Assembly (NCBI GenBank): GCA_947460175.1
Contig: CANHGW010000002.1
Coordinates: 1 to 64,000 of the forward strand
Length of the DNA: 64,000 nucleotides
Direction: 5' to 3'
Source: Bacteroidota bacterium
GTDB taxonomy: Bacteria; Bacteroidota; Bacteroidia; Chitinophagales; Chitinophagaceae
This document shows, piece after piece, positions 9,801 to 18,868 of the stretch. Below the pieces are notes generated by a model that saw only the letters and a program-made list of their open reading frames with translations, was not told where the DNA came from and ran no database searches. The position numbers and the translations under genes are program-made. How positions within the stretch are numbered: the stretch's first letter is position 1; each line of letters opens with the position of its first letter.

Positions 9801-10035
9801 ATTAAGAGAGGTTGCTATCAGTTACAAATTACCTCAAAAATGGTTTAGCAAAACCTTCATTGGTTCTGGTAACTTGTCAGTATTTGGTAACAATTTAGCT
9901 CTTTGGACCAACAAAGGAAATGATTACATCGATCCAGAAGTAAACTCAGGTGGTGCATCAAACCTTCAAGGATTTGACTATAGTGCACGCCCTTCTCTTA
10001 GAAACTATGGATTCAAATTAGGTTTAACTTTCTAA
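6829..10035 (+). CDS. SusC/RagA-type TonB-dependent outer membrane transporter
   Basis: A protein of about 1068 residues. I start it at the ATG at 6829, which begins a signal peptide (MKKKLLLLLVLLITSMQVVLA) ending at AQ; the open frame runs 38 codons further upstream without a signal. Domains in order: a carboxypeptidase-regulatory-like domain (about 23-100: VLKGQVLDEKGEAIIGATI), a TonB plug (about 110-240, with VVIRGEKS, NALIVIDGIPVNN and SVLKGAAATALYG), then a 22-strand-type barrel ending in LGLTF. SusC proteins import oligomers across the outer membrane with a SusD lid, using TonB energy. SusD and a third lipoprotein follow within 25 nt each. No glycosidase or protease lies next to it, so the substrate is not told by context. 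Confidence 0.96.
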   Translation: MKKKLLLLLVLLITSMQVVLAQSNVLKGQVLDEKGEAIIGATIRVKGTNKGTVTDANGMFRLNSEEGATLTISAIGMKPTEKTARDGMSVKMASDVQSIRETVVTAQGIKREKSSLGYATTTLGNEDLNKGNNTSALSGLSGKVSGVNITSSTGGPGGSTRVVIRGEKSIGGNNNALIVIDGIPVNNGNRTQSNSLEQIDFGNRGNDINPDDIESISVLKGAAATALYGSEGAMGAIMITTKSGKAKGKSGKNEISFNTGYTWSNVLKYPTFQNKYGQGDMNGVPDDRRENFSWGLPFDGQNRPWGQIINGKQKVKPYSPIENNVKDFFNTGKAWENSLSIGGGTEKSNYFVAFNTLNSKGVVPNTFLDRYSIRLNGNHEFNNNFFSSMNVNYINGESRVDQSGQGDGSVWNSVCQQPRDIPISELANLDDPFNSMNTTDSNGVKRYGYYGAYTQNPYFLAKNYDNRNRFDRLLGQTTLGWRMNQHITLSNRFGGEVLSDRTYLKSPKLNSVAYDEDGSGFYNGSPKSFNGGYYESSDNLNNYFNDLMLNVNYQIDKLGINGLLGHSIVSRSSNFLSSNIDPTTNGLVIENFYNFSNAQSKILSENIISRNRKVGVYGTLNLNFDQFLFLELTGRNDWSSTLAAGNRSYFYPSASASWLFSQHLSDAAKKILSYGKLRGNISAVGNDAPAFANNNPGFVSTDINSGFGSNIFPFNGTPGFTYQNRIGNPNLRPERQVGRELGLDLSFLNDRISVDVTVYRNLTKDQIINIPTAPSSGFTSKFINAGEIENKGVELGLKFSPIKQKGLRWDVYGTYTRNKNTVLSLKDGVDQIVIGGFSGMSVVAAVGKPFGTFYAVDLAKDSKGRQIIDAVTGNPISTTSPVYLGSYQPKFIASWGSSFTVRGLSMSFLFDTKQGGYIYSRTKDILEFVGVTPSTTINNRDPFLWENSVIEGTTEGEYVENTNAKTDPYFYYTAANVKPASQDLIKAGYIKLREVAISYKLPQKWFSKTFIGSGNLSVFGNNLALWTNKGNDYIDPEVNSGGASNLQGFDYSARPSLRNYGFKLGLTF

Positions 10036-10055
10036 AAAATAATAAACACGCAATT

Positions 10056-11546
10056 ATGAAATATAATAAAATAAAAATATCTCTACTGGTAATTATAGGT
10101 GCTATGGCATTTACCGGTTGTAAAAAATTCCTCGACGTCAATACGAACCCTAATATTGCCAATGATCCAGAAATGGAATTGGTATTACCTTCTGCTCAAG
10201 TAGCCATTGCACATGTATTGGGTAATCAGTTTCAAGTAAATGGTAGCTTCTGGGCTCAGTATTGGACGCAATCTCCATTGGCAAATCAATACAAACAATA
10301 TGATCAAAATGCACCTTCTACCGATAACTACAATCGTAGTTGGAGAACATTGTATAATGATGGTTTGACTGATTTGTACTATGTATACAACAAAGCAAAG
10401 TCTAAGAATAACAAACAATATATGGCTGTTTCTAGATTATTGTCTGCGTATACATTTCAATTAATTTCAGATGCATGGGGTGATGCACCTTTTACCGAAG
10501 CATTGAAAGGCTTAGAAGCCGATGGTACCATTTTAAATCCTACATATGATAAGCAATCTGCAATATACGAAGGTATTCTTGCTCAAATTGATGAGGCTAT
10601 TTCATTGATAGATATCAATAGCCCTGCACATCCTGGAGCTGATGATTTGATTTACGGTGGTGATATGGCACATTGGATGTTATTTGCTCACACGTTGAAG
10701 TTAAAAGTAGCATTGCGTATGTCTGAAATTGATCCAACAAGAGCTCAAGCAATCATTACGTCTATTGAATCAGATCCAGCATTTTTAGGATACATCTCAA
10801 CAGAAGGAGTAGAAGATGCTAAAGTATCTTATTCAACAGCTGGTGGAAGTCAAAATCCATTATATTCTGAAATCGTTGGTTTAAGTAGAACACAAAATTT
10901 ATTTGCTAGTAAAACATGTGTTGATAGCATGAATGCTAATTTTGATCCTCGTGTATTTGTATTCTACAAGCCATTGGCAAATGGAACTGTAGTAGGTAAT
11001 ATACAAGGTGATTATAATAATTCAACCAGCGCTTCTGGTAAATCAATTGTAAGTGCAAATGTAGCTGGAGAAGCCATTAATGACGCATCTGCTACAGCAC
11101 CTGTTCGTTTTATATCTTCTTACGAAAGTTTATTGCTTCAAGCTGAAGCAGCTGCTCGCGGATGGAGTACTGGCGACGATGCGGCTTTATATTCATCTGC
11201 AATTGATGCTAGCTTTGAAGCATACGGTGTTACTGATGCAACTGAAATCACTTACTATAAAGATAGTACTTATTGGGGTGTATATCCTGTAACTGGAACT
11301 ACTACTGATAAAATACGTCATATAGTTACTCAAAAATGGTTTAGTATGTGTGGTAATCAAGGATTTGAAGCTTGGACTGAATCAAGAAGAACTGGATACC
11401 CTGATTTCTTGATTATTTCTGTCAATTCATTGATAGGTACACAAAAACCAGCCCGTTTCTTATACCCAACTGATGAAGCAACTCTTAATTCAAGCTATCC
11501 AGGTTTGAAAGCAGTTGAACAACGAGTATGGTGGGATATTAATTAA
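10056..11546 (+). CDS. SusD/RagB-like nutrient-binding outer membrane lipoprotein
   Basis: A 496-residue lipoprotein. The signal peptide ends in a lipobox (FTGC) followed by KKFLDVNTNPN, the standard start of the SusD-like_2 group. The segment AYTFQLISDAWGDAPFTEAL matches the conserved TPR-helix region of the family. It forms the lid of the SusC transporter encoded 20 nt upstream and captures the ligand at the cell surface. The operon order SusC-SusD is typical. Confidence 0.95.
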   Translation: MKYNKIKISLLVIIGAMAFTGCKKFLDVNTNPNIANDPEMELVLPSAQVAIAHVLGNQFQVNGSFWAQYWTQSPLANQYKQYDQNAPSTDNYNRSWRTLYNDGLTDLYYVYNKAKSKNNKQYMAVSRLLSAYTFQLISDAWGDAPFTEALKGLEADGTILNPTYDKQSAIYEGILAQIDEAISLIDINSPAHPGADDLIYGGDMAHWMLFAHTLKLKVALRMSEIDPTRAQAIITSIESDPAFLGYISTEGVEDAKVSYSTAGGSQNPLYSEIVGLSRTQNLFASKTCVDSMNANFDPRVFVFYKPLANGTVVGNIQGDYNNSTSASGKSIVSANVAGEAINDASATAPVRFISSYESLLLQAEAAARGWSTGDDAALYSSAIDASFEAYGVTDATEITYYKDSTYWGVYPVTGTTTDKIRHIVTQKWFSMCGNQGFEAWTESRRTGYPDFLIISVNSLIGTQKPARFLYPTDEATLNSSYPGLKAVEQRVWWDIN

Positions 11547-11569
11547 TCTTAAAATTAAAAAAAGTAAAC

Positions 11570-12226
11570 ATGAAGAAGATAATCATATTATTCGCAGCAA
11601 TAACTCTAGCAGTTACGATTAGCTGTAAAAAGAAAAGTCCGGATTTAGTTTCCAAAATTGTAACGGCATCTTATCCAATAATAACCATTACTGGAGATCA
11701 ATTTGTGAGTATCCCAGTAGGTGGTTCATTCACCGATTTGGGTGCTACCGCAAAAGATACGGTGTTAAATGAAATATTAACGGCTACATCCATCACCAAC
11801 GATATCGATCCTACAACACCAGGGTTTTATACCGTACAATACAATTTCAAAAATTCTAATGGCTATACAGCAGTAGGAACTCGATTTGTATTAGTGACTA
11901 ACATAGATTCAGCATTGGACAATTCTGGTGAATATTTCAGAACTACCAATAACTCACCTATGAATGTAGAGAAAGTGGCTACTGGATTATACAAAACCGA
12001 TAATGTAGGAGGTGTTCCATTGCCTTCAGCATTTGCTATCACAGTATACTTTGGTCAATTGGATGATTCAACCTTGGTCGTACCAGTTCAACCTACAGAA
12101 GCTGGTGAAATGTATTGTGTAAATTCTAAAATTATACCAACTGCACTTGATACTACCATTACTTGGGCTGTTCGTAATGCATCATTCGGAACTGCGCAAC
12201 GTACATTTATAAAATCTGCACAGTAA
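11570..12226 (+). CDS. Lipoprotein with Ig-like domain, third gene of the Sus-type operon
   Basis: A 218-residue lipoprotein (lipobox SC followed by KKKSPDL). Residues about 38-108 look like an Ig-like DUF5011/DUF5012-type domain: ITGDQFVSIPVGGSFTDLGA, then PTTPGFYTVQYN. The C-terminal half is beta-rich and unassigned. It lies 23 nt after SusD and ends at a strong terminator, so it belongs to the same transcript and probably acts as an accessory surface binding protein for the same ligand. Confidence 0.8.
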   Translation: MKKIIILFAAITLAVTISCKKKSPDLVSKIVTASYPIITITGDQFVSIPVGGSFTDLGATAKDTVLNEILTATSITNDIDPTTPGFYTVQYNFKNSNGYTAVGTRFVLVTNIDSALDNSGEYFRTTNNSPMNVEKVATGLYKTDNVGGVPLPSAFAITVYFGQLDDSTLVVPVQPTEAGEMYCVNSKIIPTALDTTITWAVRNASFGTAQRTFIKSAQ

Positions 12227-12247
12227 TAATTAAAATTCATTTTATAC

Positions 12248-12275
12248 AAAACCGCTCATTTGAGCGGTTTTTTTT
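12248..12275 (+). terminator. Rho-independent terminator of the SusCD operon
   Basis: AAAACCGCTC-ATT-TGAGCGGTTTT followed by a T run, starting 22 nt after the third gene's stop. Confidence 0.92.
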
Positions 12276-12305
12276 ATACTTTTTTCTTTTTTCAACAAAA
12301 AAAAT

Positions 12306-12313
12306 TACCTTTG
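12306..12313 (+). promoter_or_regulatory. rpsA promoter, -7 box
   Basis: TACCTTTG is a perfect Bacteroidota -7 element directly after the SusCD terminator. The -33 region is only T-rich. It leaves a leader of about 75 nt before the rpsA ATG. Confidence 0.6.
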
Positions 12314-12391
12314 CACCCCTTTCGAATAACTATTCATAACCGAGCTGAATTTCTATGAAAGGGAGAAATGAAGCTCATAAAAACAAAAAAA

Positions 12392-14215
12392 ATGGAAGAA
12401 ACAACATTGTCGAACCAAAACCTTTCAGCAGGTCATGCTGGAGCTCACGATGAATTTGATTGGAGCGTAGACAAACGTAACGTAAGTAGCTACAACCAAA
12501 AAGATCGTGAAACGTACGATAAACAGTACGATGAAACTTTTAAATCTGTCAACAACAACGAAATGGTAATGGGTACGATCGTAGGCCTTACTAAAACGGA
12601 TGCTGTTGTAAACATTGGATACAAAAGTGATGGATTAATATCATTGAACGAATTTCGTGATTTGCCAAATGTAAAAGTAGGTGACGAGGTAGAAGTATTA
12701 ATCGTAGATAAAGAAGATCGTGAAGGTCACTTATCATTAAGTCGTAAAGATGCTCGCAAACAACGTGCTTGGGAGCATATAGTAGAGGTTTACAAAACAG
12801 GTGAAATAGTTACAGGATATGTAACTTCAAAAACTAAAGGTGGATTAATCGTAGATTTATATGGTATGGAAACATTCTTACCAGGATCTCAAATTGATGT
12901 GAAACCAATTACAGACTATGATCAGTTTGTAAACAAAACGATGGAGTTTAAAGTTGTGAAAATCAACGAAATTATCCGTAATGCTGTAGTATCTCACAAA
13001 GCATTGATCGAAAGTGATATCGAAGCTCAACGTACTGAAATCATCTCTAAATTGGAGAAAGGTCAAGTATTAGAAGGAACTATCAAAAATGTAACTGACT
13101 TTGGTGCATTTATCGACTTAGGTGGATTAGATGGATTATTATACATCACAGATATTTCTTGGGGGCGTATCAATCATCCAAATGAAGTATTGCAAAATGG
13201 TCAAAAATTGAACGTAGCAGTATTGGATTTCGATGATGAGAAAAAACGTATCTCTTTAGGTCTAAAACAATTAACTCCTCATCCTTGGGATTCTTTACCA
13301 GAATATATCATTGAAGGTCAAAAAGTTAAAGGTAAAGTTGTAAATATCGAAGATTATGGTGCTTTCTTAGAAATGGAAGCTGGAATCGAAGGTCTTGTAC
13401 ACGTTTCTGAAATTACATGGAGCAACCAACCTATCAATGCGAAGGAATACTTCAAAATGGGTGAAGAGCACGAAGCTATGATTGTATCAATTGATAAAGA
13501 TGAGCGTAAAATGAGCCTTTCTATCAAGAAAATGACACAAGATCCTTGGGATGAAATCGAAAGCAAATATGCTGTAGGTTCTCAACACAAAGGAACTGTG
13601 AAAAATTTAACGCCATATGGTGTATTCGTAGAGCTTGAATCAGGTATTGGTGGTATGATACATATCTCTGACTTGAGTTGGGTTAAACGTTTCAATCACC
13701 CAAGTGAATTTACCAAAGTAGGTGAAACCTTGGATGTAATCGTATTGGGTGTAGATAAAGAGACACGTAAATTGTCACTTGGTCACAAACAAATCGAAGA
13801 AGATCCTTGGACTACATTTGAATCAGTATTCCCTATTGGATCACAACACGATGGTGTAATGATTCGTAAAGAAGAAAAAGGTGGTATCATCCAATTGCAA
13901 TACGGTCTAGAAGCATTTGCTCCTACACGTCACTTGAAAAAACAAGATGAGAAAATGATTGCTGTTGATGAAACAAATAAATTTATTATTCTTGAATTTG
14001 ATCGTAACGAAAAACGTATCATGGTTTCGCACTCAAAAGTTTGGGAACATGAAATAGAAGAAGAGAAAGAAGCTGCACGTAAAGAAGCTGGAATTGAAGC
14101 TGACAATACGAAAAAAACAGTGAAGAATATCCAAGCAAAAGTTGAAAAAGCAACTCTTGGTGATATCGGAGCACTAGCAGATTTGAAAAAGAAAATGGAA
14201 GGAAACAACGAATAG
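12392..14215 (+). CDS. rpsA: 30S ribosomal protein bS1 (S1)
   Basis: About 607 residues when started at the ATG at 12392 (MEETTLSNQN); an in-frame ATG eight codons upstream is possible. It carries tandem S1 RNA-binding domains. Clear ones are MGTIVGLTKTDAVVNIGYKS, GYVTSKTKGGLIVDLYG, GTIKNVTDFGAFIDLGG, GKVVNIEDYGAFLEMEAG, GTVKNLTPYGVFVELESG and a degenerate sixth (GVMIRKEEKGGIIQLQYG). The C-terminus is a charged helix. S1 brings mRNA to the 30S subunit. That matters here because Bacteroidota mRNAs generally lack strong Shine-Dalgarno sequences. It has its own promoter and terminator. Confidence 0.97.
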   Translation: MEETTLSNQNLSAGHAGAHDEFDWSVDKRNVSSYNQKDRETYDKQYDETFKSVNNNEMVMGTIVGLTKTDAVVNIGYKSDGLISLNEFRDLPNVKVGDEVEVLIVDKEDREGHLSLSRKDARKQRAWEHIVEVYKTGEIVTGYVTSKTKGGLIVDLYGMETFLPGSQIDVKPITDYDQFVNKTMEFKVVKINEIIRNAVVSHKALIESDIEAQRTEIISKLEKGQVLEGTIKNVTDFGAFIDLGGLDGLLYITDISWGRINHPNEVLQNGQKLNVAVLDFDDEKKRISLGLKQLTPHPWDSLPEYIIEGQKVKGKVVNIEDYGAFLEMEAGIEGLVHVSEITWSNQPINAKEYFKMGEEHEAMIVSIDKDERKMSLSIKKMTQDPWDEIESKYAVGSQHKGTVKNLTPYGVFVELESGIGGMIHISDLSWVKRFNHPSEFTKVGETLDVIVLGVDKETRKLSLGHKQIEEDPWTTFESVFPIGSQHDGVMIRKEEKGGIIQLQYGLEAFAPTRHLKKQDEKMIAVDETNKFIILEFDRNEKRIMVSHSKVWEHEIEEEKEAARKEAGIEADNTKKTVKNIQAKVEKATLGDIGALADLKKKMEGNNE

Positions 14216-14235
14216 TTGACAATTTCAACATTTTT

Positions 14236-14270
14236 AAAAAGGGGTTACATGTTTATGTAATCCCTTTTTT
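14236..14270 (+). terminator. rpsA terminator
   Basis: GGGGTTACAT / ATGTAATCCC stem preceded by A5 and followed by T6, 20 nt after the rpsA stop. Confidence 0.9.
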
Positions 14271-14461
14271 ATTTTTAACATTGAATAGCCCTAGAATAAG
14301 TTGACACAAATAACAACTTATAGAATGAATACAACAAACAAAGACTTTACAAAAAGAACTTAAAAAGATTACAGTTTAGCTTTAACCCCAAATCACCATT
14401 AGAAATACTATATCGGGGTAACCCCAACTAACGCACTATTCTTTTCATTCGTCAAAGCCTA

Positions 14462-15334
14462 TTGCGTAATTTGGGTTTAATGACAACAAGTGCATTTGTA
14501 CAAACTACCTACACTGTCCAAGTATTGAATAATTCATTTAATCCATCAGCTATAGTCATCAATCTTGGTGACCAGATTACATGGACTAATTCAGCTGGTT
14601 TTCATAATGTAAATGGGTCAATGGCCTCATTTCCTACGATAGTTGAAAGCTTTACATCAAGTTCTTTAGGTAATGGATGGACCTATTCAAAAACATTTAC
14701 AGTAATAGGTTCCAACTCCTATCGATGTGATCCACATGCAGGTGGTAGATTGTTAGGTTCAATTACGGTTACTAGTTTGTTACCAGAAGAACTTACTAAA
14801 ATGACAGTAAATGTAAAAGATGGGATATCTAAATTAGAGTGGTCAACAGCGATGGAAGATAATATCAAGTCATTTGTAATACAACGTAGCCTTAACGCTA
14901 TCGACTTTTCAGATTTGAATAATATTACTCCAAATCATAAACCATCTCATTATAGCTACATGGATAACATGGGTATCGAACGTAATGTATACTATCGTAT
15001 ATGAATATAAGATAATAACAACTATGTAAAATACTCGCCTATACGCATGGCACAAAATGACTTGAAAATCACAACAGATAAGTTAGCAATACTGCCTAAT
15101 CCGTATGTTGATCATTTTCTTATACCAGTAGAATCTATGACAAAACATGAAGCTTCTATTGAAGTATATGATATGATTGGCCGATTAATGGTTCAACAAA
15201 AATATACAATGACTGAAGGTGTGAATTATATTCATCTCGATGATTCCGAACATTTTCCTAAAGGAAATTATAACGTAGTTGTAAAAAACATCAATAAAAA
15301 CGAATTACGATCTGCCATAGTAACTAAACAATAG
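14462..15334 (+). pseudogene. Decayed cupredoxin-like T9SS protein gene
   Basis: Two open stretches (14462-15004 and 15047-15334) are in the same frame and separated by stops TGA (15002) and TAA (15008). Translating through gives YYRI-(stop)-I-(stop)-DNNNYVKYSPIRMAQ, the expected joint. The first part has a plastocyanin-like domain: VQVLNNSFNPSAIVINLGDQ, with His in GFHNVNG and a Cys-His pair in YRCDPHAGG, then a strand-rich WSTAMEDNIKSFVIQRS module. The second part is a sorting domain (LPNPYVDHF, YDMIGRL, FPKGNYNVVV). The signal peptide is also damaged: the open frame has no ATG at its start, only a TTG at 14462, and a stop at 14429. All three lesions point to a dead gene rather than a sequencing error. 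Confidence 0.75.
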
Positions 15335-15335
15335 T

Positions 15336-17927
15336 TTACCTTAATTCAAGCAAGGTTTCTTTATTAGAACCTACTCTGAATTCAACTATTTTAGTGCCAG
15401 CGAGTGGATTATTTGGATCCACTGGTATAATCGCTTTGTAAGGACCTGGCTGCAAAATGAGTCGTTGATCACTTATGTTTCCAGTGATATTGAGCGTTTT
15501 AAACGTTAAGAATTGATCTCCTAAAGCACTTTGTAATTGCACTTTGCCGTATGCAGTTGTATTGGTAATTTGTAATGTGCCTGGCTCAGGAATTTGTATT
15601 TCGTATACAGCGCCAAATGTAAGATCAATGCTAAATTTACTTGCTGGCATAGTTTGTATTTCTACGTAATATGTACCTGGGTCGTAATTAAGGCGTTCAG
15701 AACATTTTTGCAAAATAGTTGCCCCAGCAGCAAATCGACGATTTACAATGGCTGTAAATTCAACTGGACGATTTCTATTTCCGATGTAGGCAAACGACAA
15801 GGTGCCATCTGTAACTTTAATAAATACTTTGTTGATTTTATTTGGTTGAATTTCTACGTTTTTAGTAATTAAATCATTGTACCCTTTTACGACTATATCA
15901 AAGCGACCGCTAGCCAATGGTTGTGGAATAGGTTCAATTCCATTCATTTCACGTTTAAATGTAGTTATCAGTTTGTGTGTGATTGGGTCCAACACTTCAA
16001 TATCTGGTTTCGCTTTCAAATAGGCTTTTCGATCAGGTCCTTTGAAAAAAACCTGAATCATAGTTTGATTGCTATTTTCTGTTTCAACTGTATATTCTAA
16101 TTCCGAATCAATCGGTTTTGTTTCTGGTTTACTAACAACTGTATCTCGTTTTTTGGGAGCATCTACAGTAAAGTAAAGTTTTGCTACTTCTTTTGTACGC
16201 TTCATTGGTTTCAATTGAGGCAATCTAAATGCGTATGAATATCGCATAGGGTATTTCTCAATACGTAATGAGGTGAGTATTTCTTTTTTAGGAGATTCAA
16301 TTTCAAATCGAATCTTAGCATCCGTTTTTTTAGCTACAAATCGTTTTGCTTTGAGCGAGTTGATTTTGTTTTTATTTATAACTAAATCCACACGATTCAT
16401 TTTAGGGATTAGGATATTTTGTCGAGGTTCTTCAATCTCGAACTTTAATTTAGCATCCATTTTTTTGGCTATAAATGGTTTGGCTTTTAATACGACTGGT
16501 TTGTTTTTTTGAATAGCTAAATCTACTTTATTGACTTTAGGCAACAATATATTTTGTCGAGGTTCTTCTATTTCAAATTTCAATTTAGCATCTGCTTTTT
16601 TAGCAATATACTTGGATGGTTTAAGTGTGGCAGGTTTAACTTTATTAAAAGCAATTTCTACCTTTCTAATTTTAGGAATTATTACATTGTCTCTTTCTTC
16701 TTCTATTTCAAACCGTAGTTTTGCATCTCCTTTTTTTGCATTAAAAGGTTTCAATTTTACATTGGTTAATTTTGAAACAGGGTATGATGATGTTACAAAA
16801 TTAATATTCGGGATTGTTACTAATTCTCTTGCAGGTTTTGGTTTGGCTGGTTCGTCTAACGCAAATCGTATAGTAGCTTTTTCTGTATTGTTTGATAGAT
16901 ATCGGTTTGCAGTTAAGTTATTTTTTAATTTTTTGATTTGTGGTGAATTTATCATTCGTACATATGCCATTCCATTGTTTTCACGTTTGATTATTTCTTT
17001 TGGTATTTCTTTTTTTTCTTCTTCAAAATTGAATTTCAATGAAATAGGATTTCCTTTTTTAATAATAATATAGGATGCATTTATAATGGATCGCTCATTG
17101 ACTCTCATTGGATATTTTACAATAGAAAGTAGGGGGAATATATTTTTTGATTTGACGATTTCAGGTTCTTTTGGAATTATTTTTTTTGCTGTATCCTTGA
17201 TAACAGGGGTATTGGAATATGTAGTCTTAATATTCAGTTGCTTAGGTTTATCTAATAAGGTTCTATTGGCATCTACAATCATTTTGACGGCCTTCATAAT
17301 ATCGTCTGCTTTAGTCACTTCGATATACTTGCCCATGCATTCATAGAAGGACTTGAGTTGTTCATTTTTATCAAGACCGATTACATAGGGTTTTATTTTT
17401 ATTTTTTTTTCTATATAATCTTTAAATGTTTTACATACATCACCATTGCAACTCTCACCACCATCAGTTATAAATATGATACTATAATCATACAAATTTG
17501 AATTGCTCAATTCGTTTTCGGAAGCTTGTATTAGACTATAAGCGATTGGTGAGAAACCTACAGGTTTAATATAATTAAGCCTGTTTTTAATTTGATATGC
17601 ATTTTGAATATTGAAGGGTACTTCAAGTTGTGTGTCGTAACAATTTTTTTCTTGTGCTGGGTATTGAGTGCCATAGGCACGTACAGCAAATTCTATTTCA
17701 TTGTTGATAGCATATATACTATCTACTATCTGAAGCAATATATTGGAAGCTACACCAAAGCGGTTATAATCTGCATTCCACGGATAAGTCATACTCGATG
17801 AAGCATCCATCAAAAATAGAATTCTGGTTTTTTTGTTGGGTGATTGTGCATTTGCCTGTAGCAAAAAACATAAAATCAATCCAATGAGAAAAAAACCGTT
17901 GAGTAATATGGTACGAATAAATTGCAT
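15336..17927 (-). CDS. Exported von Willebrand factor A protein with 45-residue repeats
   Basis: An 863-residue protein with a signal peptide (FFLIGLILCFLLQANAQ). The vWA domain (about 35-220) starts RILFLMDASSS, giving the MIDAS residues Asp41, Ser43 and Ser45, and contains IIFITDGGESC. From about 380 to 540 there are at least four repeats of about 45 residues built on the pattern AKK.DAKL.FEIEEPR.NIL.PK, rich in lysine. The C-terminal part (about 620-863) is beta-rich and resembles carboxypeptidase-regulatory or PEGA-like modules. Its ATG overlaps the stop of the transketolase gene upstream by one base (TAATG), so the two are translationally coupled. Function unknown; a surface or periplasmic adhesion or scaffold role is a guess. 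Confidence 0.75.
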   Translation of the reverse strand: MQFIRTILLNGFFLIGLILCFLLQANAQSPNKKTRILFLMDASSSMTYPWNADYNRFGVASNILLQIVDSIYAINNEIEFAVRAYGTQYPAQEKNCYDTQLEVPFNIQNAYQIKNRLNYIKPVGFSPIAYSLIQASENELSNSNLYDYSIIFITDGGESCNGDVCKTFKDYIEKKIKIKPYVIGLDKNEQLKSFYECMGKYIEVTKADDIMKAVKMIVDANRTLLDKPKQLNIKTTYSNTPVIKDTAKKIIPKEPEIVKSKNIFPLLSIVKYPMRVNERSIINASYIIIKKGNPISLKFNFEEEKKEIPKEIIKRENNGMAYVRMINSPQIKKLKNNLTANRYLSNNTEKATIRFALDEPAKPKPARELVTIPNINFVTSSYPVSKLTNVKLKPFNAKKGDAKLRFEIEEERDNVIIPKIRKVEIAFNKVKPATLKPSKYIAKKADAKLKFEIEEPRQNILLPKVNKVDLAIQKNKPVVLKAKPFIAKKMDAKLKFEIEEPRQNILIPKMNRVDLVINKNKINSLKAKRFVAKKTDAKIRFEIESPKKEILTSLRIEKYPMRYSYAFRLPQLKPMKRTKEVAKLYFTVDAPKKRDTVVSKPETKPIDSELEYTVETENSNQTMIQVFFKGPDRKAYLKAKPDIEVLDPITHKLITTFKREMNGIEPIPQPLASGRFDIVVKGYNDLITKNVEIQPNKINKVFIKVTDGTLSFAYIGNRNRPVEFTAIVNRRFAAGATILQKCSERLNYDPGTYYVEIQTMPASKFSIDLTFGAVYEIQIPEPGTLQITNTTAYGKVQLQSALGDQFLTFKTLNITGNISDQRLILQPGPYKAIIPVDPNNPLAGTKIVEFRVGSNKETLLELR

Positions 17928-18760
17928 TAATAATCTCCCAAGGTTTCAGGTAGTTGAGCCAATGCATTCGCTAGTTGTTCATCATTAGGTGCAATGCCAT
18001 GCCATTCATGAGTCCCTTCCATAAAATCAACCCCTTTACCCATAATTGTTTTCATAAGGATACAAATAGGTTTTTGATTACCAAGCATTGATTTTGCTTT
18101 TGCCATAGTAACGAGTATGTCATCAATGTTATTTCCATCCATTTCTAGTACATCCCAACCAAAAGCATGCCACTTATCTTTTAAATTTTCAAGATTCATT
18201 ACAAATGCAGTACTTCCATCTATTTGCTGACCATTATAATCCACTGTTGCAATAAGATTATCAACCTTGTGATGGGCTGCAAACATGATTGCTTCCCAAT
18301 TTTGACCCTCTTGCAATTCGCCATCGCCATGCAATGAAAAAATAGTGGAAGGATCGTTGTTTAGTTTTTTAGTCAAAGCAGCGCCTATAGCTACACTCAA
18401 GCCTTGACCCAAAGATCCACTAGCAATACGAACACCAGGTAAATGCTCGTGTGTAGCAGGATGGCCTTGCAGACGCGTATTTAGCTTACGAAAGGTAGCT
18501 AATTCCGAAACTGGGAAGTAACCGCTACGGGCCAATACACTGTAAAATACAGGGGAAATATGACCGTTTGATAAAAAGAATAAATCCTCATGTTTGCCAT
18601 CCATCGAAAAGGCAGGGTCATGATTCATGATTTTAAAATACAAGGAAACCAAAAAATCGGTACAACCAAGAGACCCACCGGGGTGTCCGCTTTGAACTGC
18701 ATGTACCATTCGTACTATATCACGTCTTACTTGAGAAGCTATTTCGTTTAAATTATTCAT
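17927..18760 (-). CDS. Transketolase, N-terminal (thiamine diphosphate-binding) subunit
   Basis: A 277-residue protein corresponding to the first half of transketolase. Signatures: QSGHPGGSLGCTDFLVSLYF, the ThDP motif GDGELQEGQNWEA, and IMGKGVDFMEG near the end. I start at the ATG at 18760; the open frame extends 31 codons upstream without homology. Split transketolases work as a pair with a separate C-terminal subunit, which is not in this window's neighbourhood; the partner must be elsewhere. It has its own promoter and is translationally coupled to the vWA protein gene. Confidence 0.92.
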   Translation of the reverse strand: MNNLNEIASQVRRDIVRMVHAVQSGHPGGSLGCTDFLVSLYFKIMNHDPAFSMDGKHEDLFFLSNGHISPVFYSVLARSGYFPVSELATFRKLNTRLQGHPATHEHLPGVRIASGSLGQGLSVAIGAALTKKLNNDPSTIFSLHGDGELQEGQNWEAIMFAAHHKVDNLIATVDYNGQQIDGSTAFVMNLENLKDKWHAFGWDVLEMDGNNIDDILVTMAKAKSMLGNQKPICILMKTIMGKGVDFMEGTHEWHGIAPNDEQLANALAQLPETLGDY

Positions 18761-18785
18761 TATATAGGGGAGTATATGTAATTGG

Positions 18786-18793
18786 CAAAGGTA
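18786..18793 (-). promoter_or_regulatory. Promoter of the transketolase-vWA operon, -7 box
   Basis: On the minus strand TACCTTTG, 25 nt before the ATG at 18760 and just after the fungalysin terminator. No clear -33 TTTG. Confidence 0.6.
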
Positions 18794-18820
18794 GAAGATT
18801 GAAATGTACTTTGAAAATAA

Positions 18821-18847
18821 AAAAGCCCTGCATTTTGCAGGGCTTTT
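18821..18847 (-). terminator. Terminator after the fungalysin gene
   Basis: AAAAGCCCTGC-ATTTT... GCAGGGCTTTT: a GC-rich stem with A and T runs on either side, 22 nt past the stop of the M36 peptidase gene. Confidence 0.92.
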
Positions 18848-18868
18848 AAACAAATTATAAAATTGATA

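Noticed and set aside
15047-15334. Separate small gene encoding a sorting domain
   Set aside because: It is in frame with the cupredoxin ORF upstream and has no signal peptide; it is the tail of a pseudogene.
16273-17346. Several plus-strand open frames of 79-180 codons
   Set aside because: They lie opposite the vWA repeat gene and arise from its Lys-rich repeats read backwards; no start signals or families.
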